From NCBI GenBank assembly GCA_034666465.1, contig JAXDLT010000087.1, forward strand, positions 1-20,659: a stretch of DNA of 20,659 nucleotides, in the 5' to 3' direction. Under the pieces are notes generated by a model. The model did no database searches and was not told the origin of the DNA. It saw nothing but the letters and a program-made list of their open reading frames with translations. Every line of letters starts with the position of its first letter. The first letter of the stretch is position 1. A program made the translations under genes and the position numbers. Origin of the DNA: CF-96 sp028287605. GTDB lineage: Bacteria > Chloroflexota > Dormibacteria > Aeolococcales > Aeolococcaceae. Of this stretch, positions 1 through 6,467 are shown piece by piece.

Positions 1-253
1 GCTCGGCACGCTGGTGACCGTCATCCTCAAGATCAACAATGACACCGGCGGGCTCACCGTCACGGTGCTGATCCCCAGGATCATCGGTGCCGGTCGGAAC
101 AAGCCGGTCACGTTCGCGACCATGGCCATCAAGACGGCGAGCCGCGGCTTCATTGCCACTCCCGGACCTTCGCTCACCTACACGATCGTTCCCCTGGTGG
201 GCGTGGCCAGCGTCGTCATCATCCCCCTTGCTCAGCAGGCCGACGGGCAGTAG
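1..253 (+). CDS. C-terminal end of an unrecognised protein (partial)
   Basis: The reading frame is open from the left edge (codons from position 2) to a TAG at 251-253, so about 83 C-terminal residues are seen and the true start lies outside the window. A GTG at 14 could be read as a start, but nothing before it resembles a ribosome binding site and the frame continues upstream. The peptide is rich in Val, Ile and Thr with short hydrophobic stretches, including a C-terminal segment around VPLVGVASVVIIPLA, which could be a membrane or beta-rich segment. I recognise no family. A strong hairpin lies 24 bases after the stop, which supports this being the end of a real transcribed gene. Confidence 0.45.
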   Translation, partial: LGTLVTVILKINNDTGGLTVTVLIPRIIGAGRNKPVTFATMAIKTASRGFIATPGPSLTYTIVPLVGVASVVIIPLAQQADGQ

Positions 254-277
254 GGAAGGTCGCCCGCTCACGGCATG

Positions 278-306
278 GGGGGCCACGCCCGTTCGGGCTG
301 GCCCCC
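278..306 (+). terminator. GC-rich hairpin after the first gene
   Basis: Bases 278-285 pair with 299-306 (eight pairs) and 287-290 pair with 295-298 (GCCC/GGGC), with one bulged C at 286 and a GTTC loop. The hairpin sits 24 bases after the stop of the partial gene. No T-run follows, so this is a hairpin-only terminator candidate. The rest of 254-441 shows no gene. Confidence 0.45.
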
Positions 307-441
307 AGCCGCTGAGCCCGTGGCGACCGGGTGGGGCTCGCGCGACGCTGTCCACGGCCGCGAGCCGCGCCGAGATCGCTTGAGGGTCTCGATGTCGCGG
401 TGCCCGAAGGCAGGATCCAAGCCCCACGACTTGGGCTCAGC

Positions 442-840
442 TCAGTACTGCAGACGGGGATCGTCGTAGTGCTTGAACTCGACGACGTTGTTGGACGGGT
501 CGGCGAGGAACAGCGTGCGGTGCTGCTCGGGGGTGCCCTCGAAGCGCACCGAGACGTCGCCCAGGGTGCGCAGCCCGCGGTGGCGGACCAGCCGCAGGAG
601 GCGGTCGAAGTCGGCGCCGTCGGCGAAGCTCACCCCGAAGTGCCGGGGGTAGGGCCGGGGCTCGTCCGGGACGTCGTCGGAGAGGTGGCAGACCAGCTGG
701 TCGCCAAAGAAGTCGAAGGTCACGCGGTCGGGGTAGCGGCGGGCGAGCCGGGCCCCCAGACCGGCGACGTAGAAGCCGATCGCCTCGTCGAGGTCGCGCG
801 CGGGCACCGCGATGTGGCAGCAGTCGTGCATGGAGCGCAT
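442..840 (-). CDS. VOC family (glyoxalase/bleomycin-resistance fold) protein
   Basis: A 132-residue single-domain vicinal oxygen chelate protein, a fold that uses paired beta-alpha-beta-beta-beta modules to hold a divalent metal for dioxygenase, isomerase or lyase chemistry. His9 in the first strand, His67 in the HFGVSF motif and Glu121 in the terminal ADPSNNVVEFKHY motif sit where the family's metal ligands usually lie. The start ATG is six bases past the end of the ComA-like gene, with no clear ribosome binding site, so it is probably translated by coupling as the second gene of that transcript. The substrate cannot be read from sequence. Pairing with a ComA-like enzyme suggests, but does not show, action on a small sulfonated or phosphorylated organic acid. 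Confidence 0.85.
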   Translation of the reverse strand: MRSMHDCCHIAVPARDLDEAIGFYVAGLGARLARRYPDRVTFDFFGDQLVCHLSDDVPDEPRPYPRHFGVSFADGADFDRLLRLVRHRGLRTLGDVSVRFEGTPEQHRTLFLADPSNNVVEFKHYDDPRLQY

Positions 841-845
841 CGCGG

Positions 846-1667
846 TCAGGCGGCCACGGTGAGCCGGCCCCGGCCGAGCGGAGCGGCGGCGGGCAGCGGC
901 CTCGCCGGCGCGGCGGGGGTCAGGTCCATCAGGGTGTCGGCGCGCAGCCCCAGCCGCAGCGTCTCCAGTCCGACGATGTCGCCGGTGGCGATGTTGCCGA
1001 GGTTGACGTCGGGCCCGGCGGCGCGGATGAGGTCGACCTGAAGGCTCCGGGTGGGAGCCTCGAACAGCACCAGCGCAGGGTCGACGGCGGTGAGGACGGC
1101 CCCGAGGACGTCGGCACGGAGGCTGCCGTCGGCGCGGGCCATCCCGCAGCGACCGCTCTCGCGGGTCTCGGCGGTGACCAGCGAGGCCCCGGCGTCGAGG
1201 TCCTCCTGCATCGCCGCCACCCAGTCGGTGGGCGCCAGCGCCTCGGACCGGCCCGCGTCCTTGAAGCCGACCTCGGAGATCACGGTGAACTCGCGGGCGA
1301 GCAGGCGCACGTATCCCGCCTTCTCGTGCTGGTCGAGCGGGATGGTCCCGTTCGAGACCTCGACGTGGGTCACGCGATGGGTGCGGAGCAGGTCGACGAA
1401 CTCTCCGAGGCGGCCGCTCCAGAGGTGGTGCTCGAAGAGGGTGCCGCCGAAGTAGAAGTCGATGCCCGCGGCGCGGAGCACGTCGAGCTTGCGGGACAGG
1501 TCGCGGGTCACCAGGCAGGTGCCCCAGCCGAACTTGACCAGGTCGACGAGCCCGCCGTGGCTGTCGATGACGTCGGTGAAGGCGCCGGTCGGCATCCCGG
1601 AGTCGATCACCATCGTGAGCCCCCGGGTGCGGGGCCGGGCCTGGCGGACGGGTGCTGTGGCGATCAT
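846..1667 (-). CDS. comA: ComA-like phosphosulfolactate synthase
   Basis: A 273-residue TIM-barrel protein of the ComA family, whose archaeal members add sulfite to phosphoenolpyruvate to give phosphosulfolactate, the first step of one coenzyme M route. Family blocks in order: GLTMVIDSG (16-24), VKFGWGT (44-50), FGGTLFEHH (73-81), EVSNGTI (103-109), SEVGFKD (131-137), ETRESG (167-172), LFEAPTRSLQ (201-210) and VNLGNI...LETLRLGLR (221-242). It resembles the uncharacterised Bacillus YitD group throughout. The frame is open far upstream, but homology begins near RPRTRGLTM, so I chose the ATG at 1667. This ATG overlaps the stop of a 10-codon ORF (ATGA). No ComB, ComC or other coenzyme M gene is in the window, so the physiological product is uncertain. 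Confidence 0.85.
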   Translation of the reverse strand: MIATAPVRQARPRTRGLTMVIDSGMPTGAFTDVIDSHGGLVDLVKFGWGTCLVTRDLSRKLDVLRAAGIDFYFGGTLFEHHLWSGRLGEFVDLLRTHRVTHVEVSNGTIPLDQHEKAGYVRLLAREFTVISEVGFKDAGRSEALAPTDWVAAMQEDLDAGASLVTAETRESGRCGMARADGSLRADVLGAVLTAVDPALVLFEAPTRSLQVDLIRAAGPDVNLGNIATGDIVGLETLRLGLRADTLMDLTPAAPARPLPAAAPLGRGRLTVAA

Positions 1668-1696
1668 CCTGGGAGTTCCCCCGGTGGTGTGGACAT
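1664..1696 (-). CDS. Candidate 10-codon leader ORF before the ComA-like gene
   Basis: ATG at 1696-1694 begins a frame encoding MSTPPGELPG and ends in TGA at 1666-1664. The last bases overlap the comA-like ATG (1667-1665) as ATGA, the usual arrangement for translational coupling. Seven bases upstream of this ATG lies TACGGT (1709-1704), the same -10-to-start geometry seen at several leaderless genes here, whereas the comA-like ATG itself has no ribosome binding site. I infer a leaderless mini-ORF that delivers ribosomes to the downstream gene. The peptide has no recognisable attenuation signal such as a run of one regulatory amino acid, apart from two prolines in a row. It could still be chance, because it is very short. 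Confidence 0.4.
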   Translation of the reverse strand: MSTPPGELPG

Positions 1697-1703
1697 GGGT
1701 CGC

Positions 1704-1709
1704 ACCGTA
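1704..1709 (-). promoter_or_regulatory. -10 element TACGGT for leaderless leader ORF/comA
   Basis: TACGGT reads on the minus strand and is followed by seven bases (GCGACCC) and then the ATG at 1696. It matches TANNNT at the distance that puts the transcript start at or next to the start codon. No good -35 is visible. Confidence 0.45.
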
Positions 1710-1767
1710 CGGGGCCCCGCCTTTCGACTCGATGACGGGGCCCACGGATGGGCCCACCGGCGCCGGC

Positions 1768-2283
1768 TCAGGCCGGCGGCGTCTCGACGTCGCGGGCGGG
1801 CGGCGAGGGGTAGGCGGCGGCACCGATCCCATCGTCGGGGTCGAGCTCGAGCAGGAAGCGGCGGCAGCGCTCCGCCTCCGCCTCGTCGCCGAGCCGCGCC
1901 GAGGTGACCAGCAGCAGCTGGAGCGAGCGGAGGAAGCCGCGGTTGGTGGGCCGGGCCCAGCGCACCATCCCCACCCCGCCCCAGCCGCTGGCGCGGAGGC
2001 GGTCGAGGCCGCGGTGGTAGCCGGTGCGCGCGCAGGCGTAGGCGGTGACGGCGTCGCCCTCGGCGAGGGCATGCCGGCCCAGCCGGGCCCAGGCGTCGAG
2101 GAAGCCGGGCCAGCGCCCCGCCACCGCCCGGAGCGACGCGGCGTCGCCCGCGGCGAGGGCGGCGTCGAGCGCCTCGAGGGCGGCCTGCTCCTCCTCGGGG
2201 AGGATGGTCTCGTGGCGCGGCGGCGCGGCCGGCGGGCTCGCCGCGGAGATCGGCAGGGGGCGGAGCGGGGGGGTGGAGCTCAC
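1768..2283 (-). CDS. DUF3151 family protein
   Basis: A 171-residue soluble protein. The core TAYACARTGYHRGLDRLRASGW followed by PTNRGFLRSLQLLL matches the DUF3151 family, which I know mainly from Actinobacteria and which has no assigned function. The region upstream, residues about 28-75, is Ala/Leu/Glu-rich and probably helical, and the whole protein looks like a small helical-repeat (TPR-like) fold. The GTG start at 2283 has no ribosome binding site but has TACCGT (2296-2291) seven bases before it, so a leaderless transcript is likely. The first 25 residues are Pro/Ala-rich and probably disordered. It lies about 100 bases upstream of the ComA-like gene, which appears to have its own promoter. 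Confidence 0.8.
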   Translation of the reverse strand: MSSTPPLRPLPISAASPPAAPPRHETILPEEEQAALEALDAALAAGDAASLRAVAGRWPGFLDAWARLGRHALAEGDAVTAYACARTGYHRGLDRLRASGWGGVGMVRWARPTNRGFLRSLQLLLVTSARLGDEAEAERCRRFLLELDPDDGIGAAAYPSPPARDVETPPA

Positions 2284-2290
2284 CCTGTCA

Positions 2291-2296
2291 ACGGTA
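2291..2296 (-). promoter_or_regulatory. -10 element TACCGT, leaderless start of the DUF3151 gene
   Basis: On the minus strand TACCGT is followed by seven bases (TGACAGG) and the GTG start at 2283. There is no Shine-Dalgarno sequence. The same hexamer at the same spacing precedes the patatin gene at 14666. Confidence 0.5.
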
Positions 2297-2315
2297 GCCG
2301 CTCAGCCGTCCGCCG

Positions 2316-2341
2316 GCAGGAGGGTAAAGGTCCCTCCCTGC
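2316..2341 (-). terminator. Hairpin between the methyltransferase and DUF3151 genes
   Basis: GCAGGAGGG (2316-2324) pairs with CCCTCCCTGC (2332-2341) with one bulged base and a seven-base loop. It lies about 170 bases beyond the methyltransferase stop and just upstream of the DUF3151 promoter on the same strand. A terminator or a regulatory hairpin are both possible. The rest of 2284-2511 holds no convincing gene. Confidence 0.25.
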
Positions 2342-2511
2342 AGCGGTGCGACCGGGCGGAAGTCGCGTTCGTCGAAGCGCGCGCGCCGCCTGAGGACCGA
2401 ACCGGTGGCTGAGCGGCGTCGTGGACAGCCTTCAGGCGTCCAGACCGGCGCTCAGCGCTGCCGCCGCAAGCGGCGCCCGCACCCGGCCGGCGGTGCGTCG
2501 CTCGCGCGAGG

Positions 2512-3372
2512 TCAGGCGGTGGGCGCGACGGCGAACGTGAAGGCGTCGGTGTAGTGGAACGCCTCGTCGCCCATCCGCTCCATCTCCCGGCCGAGCGCCG
2601 CCTCGAGCCGGCCGCGCTCAGTGGGGCCGAGGGTGGTGAGCAGCGCCCACGGCCACGGGCCGGACCAGGTCATGTGGTCGATCCACGCCGACGCCGAGGG
2701 CATCTGGGAGCCGGTGGCGAGCATGGTGGTCACCGGCTCGCCGAAGCCGGCCTCGAGGAGGAGGCGGCGCAGCGTCTGCGGCTCGCCGAGCGGGGAGCGG
2801 CTGCCCTGCGGCCGCGGGATCGCGCGCCAGTGCTGCGCGGTCAGCTCCTCCAGCCAGCCGAAGAACGCCTCCTGCGCCGGCGTCACCAGCGAGCGCCGTC
2901 GCAGCGAGAGGGCGATGCGGCCGCCGTCGCGCAGCACCCGCCGCGCCTCGGTGAGGACGGCGAGGGGGTCGCCGAGGAAGGCGAGCGAGGTGCCCAGGGT
3001 GACGAGGTCGAACAGCCCGTCCTGGAAGCGCAGGCGATGGCTCACCCGCTCGTGCTCGAAGACGGTGTTGCGCAGCCCCTCCGACCGCGACCGGTCGCGC
3101 GCCCGCCGCAGCATCCCCGGGGCGACGTCGAGCCCGACCACGGTGCCTCGCGGGCCCACCAGCGAGGCCACCGCATTCGCCACCAGGCCGGTGCCGCAGC
3201 CGACGTCGAGGCAGTCCTCGCCGGGAGTGGGCGCGGACAGCGTCACGAGTCGCGATGCCACTCTGGAGTGCAGTCCGCGCGCCCAGTCGTCGTAGAGAGC
3301 TGCGAACGCATCGAAGAAGTCGGCGATCGGCTCCGCGGGATCGGAAATGCGCGGGTCGGAGGTGCGCATCAT
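2512..3372 (-). CDS. Class I SAM-dependent methyltransferase
   Basis: A 286-residue Methyltransf_11/25-type protein. The SAM-binding motif I is CLDVGCGTG (54-62), motif II is around VVGLDVAPGML (78-88), and a later FDLVTLGTSLAFL...EARRVLRDGGRIALS segment forms the usual post-motifs. The segment before motif I (PIADFFDAFAALYDDWA) resembles the N-terminal cap of small-molecule methyltransferases such as UbiE-like enzymes. The frame extends 38 codons further upstream, but no ribosome binding site or homology supports that. I chose the first of two adjacent ATGs (3372, 3369). No Shine-Dalgarno sequence is seen before either. The substrate is unknown, and the gene is monocistronic and diverges from the bactofilin. 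Confidence 0.8.
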   Translation of the reverse strand: MMRTSDPRISDPAEPIADFFDAFAALYDDWARGLHSRVASRLVTLSAPTPGEDCLDVGCGTGLVANAVASLVGPRGTVVGLDVAPGMLRRARDRSRSEGLRNTVFEHERVSHRLRFQDGLFDLVTLGTSLAFLGDPLAVLTEARRVLRDGGRIALSLRRRSLVTPAQEAFFGWLEELTAQHWRAIPRPQGSRSPLGEPQTLRRLLLEAGFGEPVTTMLATGSQMPSASAWIDHMTWSGPWPWALLTTLGPTERGRLEAALGREMERMGDEAFHYTDAFTFAVAPTA

Positions 3373-3428
3373 CCCGTTAAGGTTCTGGACAGGATGCGTC
3401 ACTCGACAAATCGGACTCTCTGTCCCGC

Positions 3429-3434
3429 TAAGAT
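3429..3434 (+). promoter_or_regulatory. Possible -10 (TAAGAT) for the bactofilin gene
   Basis: TAAGAT lies 89 bases before the bactofilin ATG in a locally AT-richer patch. The best -35-like hexamer, TCGACA at 3403-3408, is 20 bases away, which is longer than usual, so the call is weak. Confidence 0.2.
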
Positions 3435-3523
3435 CACCACCGCGTGCGGCGCTCGCTGTCGACAGGGGCGATGCTCGCGACGGCATCCCCTACTCACCAT
3501 CGCTCAACGCGAGGACGGCGGAC

Positions 3524-3979
3524 ATGGATACGCAGACGGCGACGCCCCAGACACCACCGGCCAGCGGCGGCGGCCGGCCCCGAATCGTCGAGGGCGCGGC
3601 GGCGGCAGCCGGCACCATCACCCTCGGTGCACAGGACCAGCTGATCGGAAAGCTCGTGTACGACGGACACCTGCAGGTGCAGGGGATTCTCGAGGGCGAG
3701 GCGGCGATCACCGGTGACCTGCAGGTGGACGACGGCGGCGCCGTGAAGGCGACGCTGTCGGCGCAGAACCTCACCGTGCGCGGCACCGTGGACGGGGACG
3801 CGGCGGTGCGCGACCGGCTGCTGATCGCCGGGTCGGGGATCATCACCGGCGACGTCAAGGTCGGCCGCCTGGTGATTGAGGACGGAGCTGTCCTCAACGG
3901 CAACGTCACCATGGAGCGCGTGATGACCGGCGGTTCACCGACCAACGCGCGCGCCGGGGCCCCCGCGCCGAAGCGCTGA
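3524..3979 (+). CDS. Bactofilin (polymer-forming cytoskeletal protein)
   Basis: A 151-residue protein of the bactofilin/DUF583 family, which forms nucleotide-independent beta-helical filaments at the inner face of the membrane. After a disordered Thr/Pro/Gly-rich N-terminus (1-35) comes the repeated core (about 36-130) of short strands ending in G-x-V/I units, for example LVYDGHLQVQGILEGEAAI, LTVRGTVDGDAAV, SGIITGDVKVGRLVIEDGAVLNGNV. The C-terminal tail is again disordered and basic. The frame is open upstream, but ATG 3524 has GAGG at 3511-3514, nine bases before it, and follows the divergent promoter region. It is smaller than many bactofilins but contains the full repeat domain. Confidence 0.85.
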   Translation: MDTQTATPQTPPASGGGRPRIVEGAAAAAGTITLGAQDQLIGKLVYDGHLQVQGILEGEAAITGDLQVDDGGAVKATLSAQNLTVRGTVDGDAAVRDRLLIAGSGIITGDVKVGRLVIEDGAVLNGNVTMERVMTGGSPTNARAGAPAPKR

Positions 3980-3995
3980 CCGGCCGTGCGGCCGG
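3980..3995. terminator. Short hairpin directly after the bactofilin stop
   Basis: CCGGCCG (3980-3986) and CGGCCGG (3989-3995) form a seven-pair palindrome with TG in the centre, immediately after the bactofilin stop codon and before the longer hairpin at 4000-4030. Confidence 0.35.
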
Positions 3996-3999
3996 CTCG

Positions 4000-4030
4000 G
4001 GCCGGGGCCGGCGCTGCGCCGGCCCCGGCC
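4000..4030. terminator. Long all-GC hairpin between convergent bactofilin and pirin genes
   Basis: Bases 4000-4014 and 4016-4030 are perfect inverted copies around a central T, giving a stem of up to 14 pairs made only of G and C. The bactofilin (stop 3979) and pirin (stop 4037) genes converge on it, so it could end transcripts from both sides. There is no T-run on either side. Confidence 0.6.
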
Positions 4031-4036
4031 GCGGGC

Positions 4037-4993
4037 TCAGTGCCCGGCCGGGATCCGTCCCAGCCGCCCGCGCCGGAAGTCCTCGAACGCCTGCAGGACC
4101 TCCTCGCGGGTGTTCATCACGAACGGGCCTCCCCAGGCGACCGCCTCACGGATGGGACGGCCGCCGAGGACGAGCACCTCGAGGTTGGGCGAGCGGCTCT
4201 CCTGCTCGCGGTCGGCGCTGACGGTGAGCACGTCGCCGGCGCCGAGCACCGCCAGCCGGCCGGTGCCGAAGGGCTGGGCGTCCTGCCCCACGGTGCCCTG
4301 GCCGGCGAGGCCGTAGACCAGGGCGTTGAAGTCCGGCCGCCAGGGCAGGCGCAGACGCGCCCCCGGGCTGAGGGTGGCGTGGAGCACGGTGATCGGGGTG
4401 TACGTGCTGCCCGGCCCCTGGTGGCCGGCGACGTCACCCGCGATCACCCGCACCAGCGCGCCGCCGTCGTGCGAGCTGAGCAGCCCCACCTGGCCGGCGC
4501 GGATGTCCTGGTAGCGGGGCTCGACCCACTTCTGGGTGGCGGGCAGGTTGACCCAGAGCTGGATGCCGTGGAACAGCCCGCCGCTGACCACCAGCGCCTC
4601 CGGCGGCGCCTCGATGTGGAGGATGCCCGCGCCCGCGGTCATCCACTGGGTGTCGCCGTTGGTGATCAGCCCCCCGCCGCCGTTCGAGTCCTGGTGCTGG
4701 AAGGTGCCGTCGATGATGTAGGTGACGGTCTCGAAGCCGCGGTGCGGGTGCCACGAGGTGCCCTTGGGCTCGCCGGGGGCGTACTCGACCTCGCCCATCT
4801 GGTCCATGTGGACGAAGGGGTCGAGATGGCGGTGGTCGACGCCGGCGAAGGCGCGTCGCACCGGGAACCCCTCGCCCTCGAAGCCGTTCGGCGCGGTGGT
4901 CACGCCCAGCACCGGGCGCTCCACGGCCACGGCGGCGTCCGGCTCGGGGATGCGGGGGAGGGAGAGAATGTCGTCGACGGTGACGGCGGGCAT
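4037..4993 (-). CDS. Pirin family protein
   Basis: A 318-residue bicupin of the pirin family. Bacterial members include quercetin 2,3-dioxygenases (YhhW type) and regulators of central metabolism. The N-terminal cupin holds the metal signature: DPFVHMDQMG (58-67), WHPHRGFETVTY (81-92) with His82 and His84, and GDTQWMTAGAGILHIE with His126 and Glu128. A C-terminal pirin domain follows (about 200-295). All four expected metal ligands are present, so it is probably an active metalloprotein. The reading frame runs far upstream, but ATG 4993 is preceded by GAGGAGG about eight bases away and matches the normal family start. It diverges from the MATE exporter. Confidence 0.92.
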   Translation of the reverse strand: MPAVTVDDILSLPRIPEPDAAVAVERPVLGVTTAPNGFEGEGFPVRRAFAGVDHRHLDPFVHMDQMGEVEYAPGEPKGTSWHPHRGFETVTYIIDGTFQHQDSNGGGGLITNGDTQWMTAGAGILHIEAPPEALVVSGGLFHGIQLWVNLPATQKWVEPRYQDIRAGQVGLLSSHDGGALVRVIAGDVAGHQGPGSTYTPITVLHATLSPGARLRLPWRPDFNALVYGLAGQGTVGQDAQPFGTGRLAVLGAGDVLTVSADREQESRSPNLEVLVLGGRPIREAVAWGGPFVMNTREEVLQAFEDFRRGRLGRIPAGH

Positions 4994-5032
4994 GGGGAGC
5001 ACCTCCTCGGGACGGTCTGCCCCGACTGAAGC

Positions 5033-5038
5033 ATTGTA
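5033..5038 (-). promoter_or_regulatory. -10 element TACAAT of the pirin gene
   Basis: On the minus strand TACAAT (one mismatch from TATAAT) lies 39 bases before the pirin ATG and directly abuts the palindrome at 5039-5052. No good -35 is visible at 16-18 bases. Confidence 0.35.
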
Positions 5039-5052
5039 GTTGCAGGTGCAAC
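5039..5052. promoter_or_regulatory. Operator-like palindrome between pirin and MATE genes
   Basis: GTTGCA (5039-5044) and TGCAAC (5047-5052) form a perfect inverted repeat with a two-base centre, in the 105-base divergent region and touching the TACAAT -10 of pirin. The size and symmetry are typical for a dimeric winged-helix repressor such as MarR, and the position would block the promoter. No regulator gene is adjacent, so the regulator's identity is unknown. Confidence 0.4.
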
Positions 5053-5098
5053 GTTCCCGGTTCCGTCCGGGGCCAAACCCGACCTGGAGGCGCCGCCC

Positions 5099-6403
5099 GT
5101 GGTGAGCCGCAGGACCATCCTCTCCCTCGCCCTGCCCGCCCTCGGGGCGCTCGCCGCGGGGCCGATGTACCTGCTCGCCGACACCGCCATCGTCGGCCAC
5201 CTCGGCCGGGTGCCGCTCGCCGGCCTGGCGGTGGGGGGAACGGCGATCACCGCGGTCACCAGCGTCGCCACCTTCCTCGAGTACGGCACCACAGGAGGCG
5301 TGGCCCGGGCGCTGGGGGCGGGCCGCCGCGAGGCCGCCCTCGACCTCGCCGTCCAGGCCACCTGGCTGGCCCTGCTCACCGGGCTGCTGATGACCGCCGT
5401 GGTCGAGCTTCTGGCTCCCGCCGCCGTCGCCCTGGTCGGCGGCGGCGACGCCGCGGTGCGCGAGCAGGCGATCGCCTGGCTGCGAATCGCCGCTCTCGGC
5501 CTGCCCTTCGTCTGCGTCGCCCTCGCCGGCCAGGGCTGGCTGCGCGGCCTCCAGGACACCGTGACCCCCTTCGTGGTGGTGGTGGTCGCCAACGCGGTGA
5601 GCGCCGCGCTCAGCGCCGTGCTGGTCTACGGCGCCCACCTCGGCATCCGCGGATCCGCGATCGCGAACGCGCTCTGCCAGTCGGCGGCCGCGGTGATCTT
5701 CGCCGCCGCCCTGGCGCGTCGCGGCGCCCGGCTGCGTCCGGCGCCGAGGAGGATGGCGGCGCAGCTGGTCTCCGCCCGCGACCTCGGGGCCCGCACCCTC
5801 GCCTTCCTCATCTCCTTCAGCGTCGCCACCGCGGTCGCCGCGCACATCGGACCGGTGACCGTGGCCGCGCACCAGATCGCCATCCAGCTGTGGACCTTCC
5901 TGGCGTTCAGCCTCGACGCTCTCGCCATCGCCGCCCAGGCGCTGGTGGGCGCCGCGGTGGGCGCGGGGGACGTGGCCGCGGCGCGGGAGCTGGCCGGCCG
6001 GCTGATCCGCTGGGGGCTGGCCACCGGCGCCGTCCTCACCGTCGTGCTGCTGGCCGGCGCCGGGGTGATCCCGCGGCTGTTCACCTCCGACGCCGCGGTG
6101 CTCGACACCGTGGGCGCCGCCTGGTGGTTCCTCGCCCTGCTGCAGCCGGCGGCGGCGGTGGTCTTCGTCCTCGACGGCGTGCTCATCGGTGCCGGCGACA
6201 CCGCCTACCTCGCCGCCGCCACCACCGCCGCGGGGCTGGTGGTGTACCTGCCGCTGGCGCTGCTCGCCGGAGCCGCCGGCCTCGGCCTCGGAGGCATCTG
6301 GTTCGGCCTCACCTGCTTCGTGGTGGCGCGCCTCGCCGCCTGCCTGGTGCGGATCCGGGGAAGGCGGTGGTGGAGGCGCGGAATGGCCTCGGCCGTATCT
6401 TGA
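5099..6403 (+). CDS. MATE family efflux transporter (DinF-like)
   Basis: A 434-residue integral membrane protein with about 12 hydrophobic segments in two similar halves, the plan of MATE drug/metabolite:cation antiporters. The N-terminus (SLALPALGALAAGPMYLLADTAIVGHLG, about 9-36) is the typical DinF-type first helix pair with the conserved DTAIVGHLG. The second half opens at about 210 with TLAFLISFSVATAVAAHIGPVTVAAHQIAIQ. The GTG at 5099 is chosen because GGAGG (5084-5088) lies ten bases before it. A second GTG follows immediately and is equally possible. It diverges from the pirin gene, and the shared palindrome suggests common control. The substrate is unknown. Confidence 0.9.
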   Translation: MVSRRTILSLALPALGALAAGPMYLLADTAIVGHLGRVPLAGLAVGGTAITAVTSVATFLEYGTTGGVARALGAGRREAALDLAVQATWLALLTGLLMTAVVELLAPAAVALVGGGDAAVREQAIAWLRIAALGLPFVCVALAGQGWLRGLQDTVTPFVVVVVANAVSAALSAVLVYGAHLGIRGSAIANALCQSAAAVIFAAALARRGARLRPAPRRMAAQLVSARDLGARTLAFLISFSVATAVAAHIGPVTVAAHQIAIQLWTFLAFSLDALAIAAQALVGAAVGAGDVAAARELAGRLIRWGLATGAVLTVVLLAGAGVIPRLFTSDAAVLDTVGAAWWFLALLQPAAAVVFVLDGVLIGAGDTAYLAAATTAAGLVVYLPLALLAGAAGLGLGGIWFGLTCFVVARLAACLVRIRGRRWWRRGMASAVS

Positions 6404-6405
6404 CT
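6400..6405 (+). promoter_or_regulatory. Possible -35 (TTGACT) for the carbonic anhydrase
   Basis: TTGACT at the very end of the MATE gene starts an AT-rich patch (6400-6431) that stands out from the surrounding GC-rich sequence. A candidate -10, CATCAT (6423-6428), follows after 17 bases. The -10 is poor, so confidence is limited. Confidence 0.3.
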
Positions 6406-6467
6406 AAAAAGATCGACATAGTCATCATAACGTGCCGTCGCCAGTCACACCGAGGAGGCCACCGCCG

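Noticed and set aside
1710..1719. Self-complementary CGGGGCCCCG between DUF3151 and the ComA-like gene
   Set aside because: It is short and expected by chance in such GC-rich sequence. It has no loop, so it makes a poor hairpin.
4994..5872. Long upstream extension of the pirin frame on the minus strand (293 codons)
   Set aside because: It is antisense to the well-supported MATE gene, has low-complexity Gly/Asp/Gln/Arg content typical of GC-rich shadow frames, and the pirin ATG has its own strong ribosome binding site.
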